The notes beneath the pieces are model-generated. The model worked only from the letters and a program-made list of their open reading frames with translations, did no database searches and had not been told where the DNA came from. From an uncultured bacterium (GTDB lineage: Bacteria; Chloroflexota; Anaerolineae; JACIWP01), in contig CAIQJD010000644.1 of assembly GCA_903872005.1 (NCBI GenBank), positions 1 through 5,539 on the forward strand: a stretch of 5,539 nt of DNA. The letters run 5' to 3'. Made by a program: the position numbers and the translations under genes. Shown here piece by piece: positions 5,338-5,539 of this stretch. Each line of letters starts with the position of its first letter. The first letter of the stretch is position 1.

Positions 5338-5539
5338 GCGTCCGTTGGCCGCTGCGTCAGCGGAATTTGGAAGCCGAAAGAACTGCCGGCCCCCTCGGCG
5401 CTTTGCGCGGCCACGCGGCCGCCATGCGCCTCCACGATCATCTTGACCAGGGCCAGCCCCAGGCCCAGCCCTTCGACCCCGCGCCGGAAGGGATCGGCGG
5501 CCTGCGTGAACTGGCCCCAGATGCCTTCCAGCTTGTCCG
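5334..5539 (-). CDS. sensor histidine kinase, C-terminal end of the ATPase domain
   Basis: Only the last 67 residues are in the window; the gene enters from the right edge with its first full codon at 5537. The visible part is the end of a HATPase_c domain: F-box-like IWGQFTQAADPFRRG, the G2 box EGLGLGLALVKMIVEAHGG, then RVAAQSAEGAGSSFGFQIPL, a standard kinase ending. It would bind ATP and phosphorylate a conserved His further upstream, which is not seen. The protein ends soon after the catalytic domain, with no receiver domain fused at the C-terminus. Its nearness to pst makes a PhoR-like role possible but unproven, since this region is shared by all such kinases. The TAG stop lies inside the end of the palindromic repeat copy 2. 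Confidence 0.9.
   Translation of the reverse strand, partial: DKLEGIWGQFTQAADPFRRGVEGLGLGLALVKMIVEAHGGRVAAQSAEGAGSSFGFQIPLTQRPTDA

Noticed and set aside
1..5539. CRISPR array, tRNA, rRNA, insertion sequence or defence system
   Set aside because: I saw no regularly spaced repeats with spacers, no cloverleaf or rRNA sequence, and no transposase, integrase, nuclease or toxin motif on either strand.

Overview
This GC-rich window is dominated by an intact four-gene phosphate import operon, pstS-pstC-pstA-pstB, on the + strand (477-4051). It is flanked on the - strand by the start of a beta-hydroxyacid dehydrogenase gene (1-225), a complete Ldh2-type malate/L-lactate dehydrogenase family gene (4128-5231), and the 3' end of a sensor histidine kinase gene (5334-5539). 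The host is a bacterium with conventional purine-rich ribosome binding sites, a lipoprotein-type PstS and divergent Pst proteins. The protein style and the short intergenic hairpin repeats remind me of Chloroflexota (Anaerolineae/Caldilineae-like), but that placement is inference and could be wrong.

Layout: the 251-base gap between the divergent dehydrogenase and pstS holds a near-consensus sigma70-type promoter (TTGACA, 17-base spacer, TATACT; 284-312). Three repeats of the type TGACA/TGACA/TGAAA lie at exact 11-base steps over its -35 element, which is the architecture of a Pho box. A leader of about 155 bases follows, with a perfect 7-bp, 3-base-loop hairpin. The four pst genes are tightly coupled: a 1-base overlap between pstS and pstC, 31 bases between pstC and pstA, and 11 bases between pstA and pstB with the pstB Shine-Dalgarno overlapping the pstA stop. 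No phoU is present after pstB.

The genes form one high-affinity ABC importer. PstS captures phosphate outside the membrane, PstC and PstA form the channel, and PstB powers it with ATP. The Pho-like repeats suggest induction by phosphate starvation. The kinase fragment at the right edge could be a PhoR-type sensor, but too little of it is visible to say.

The unexpected structure is outside or inside the obvious genes: (i) two inverted copies of a roughly 60-base imperfect palindrome bracket the Ldh2 gene, each just downstream of a gene end; (ii) the hexamer GCCGGC occurs about 50 times, roughly ten times chance; (iii) PstB has an altered ABC signature (LSIGQ) and an insertion of about 20 residues whose DNA is a cluster of GCCGGC words; (iv) PstS carries a canonical 12-residue EF-hand-like loop. 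I see no CRISPR array, tRNA, rRNA, transposase or clearly new multi-gene system here.
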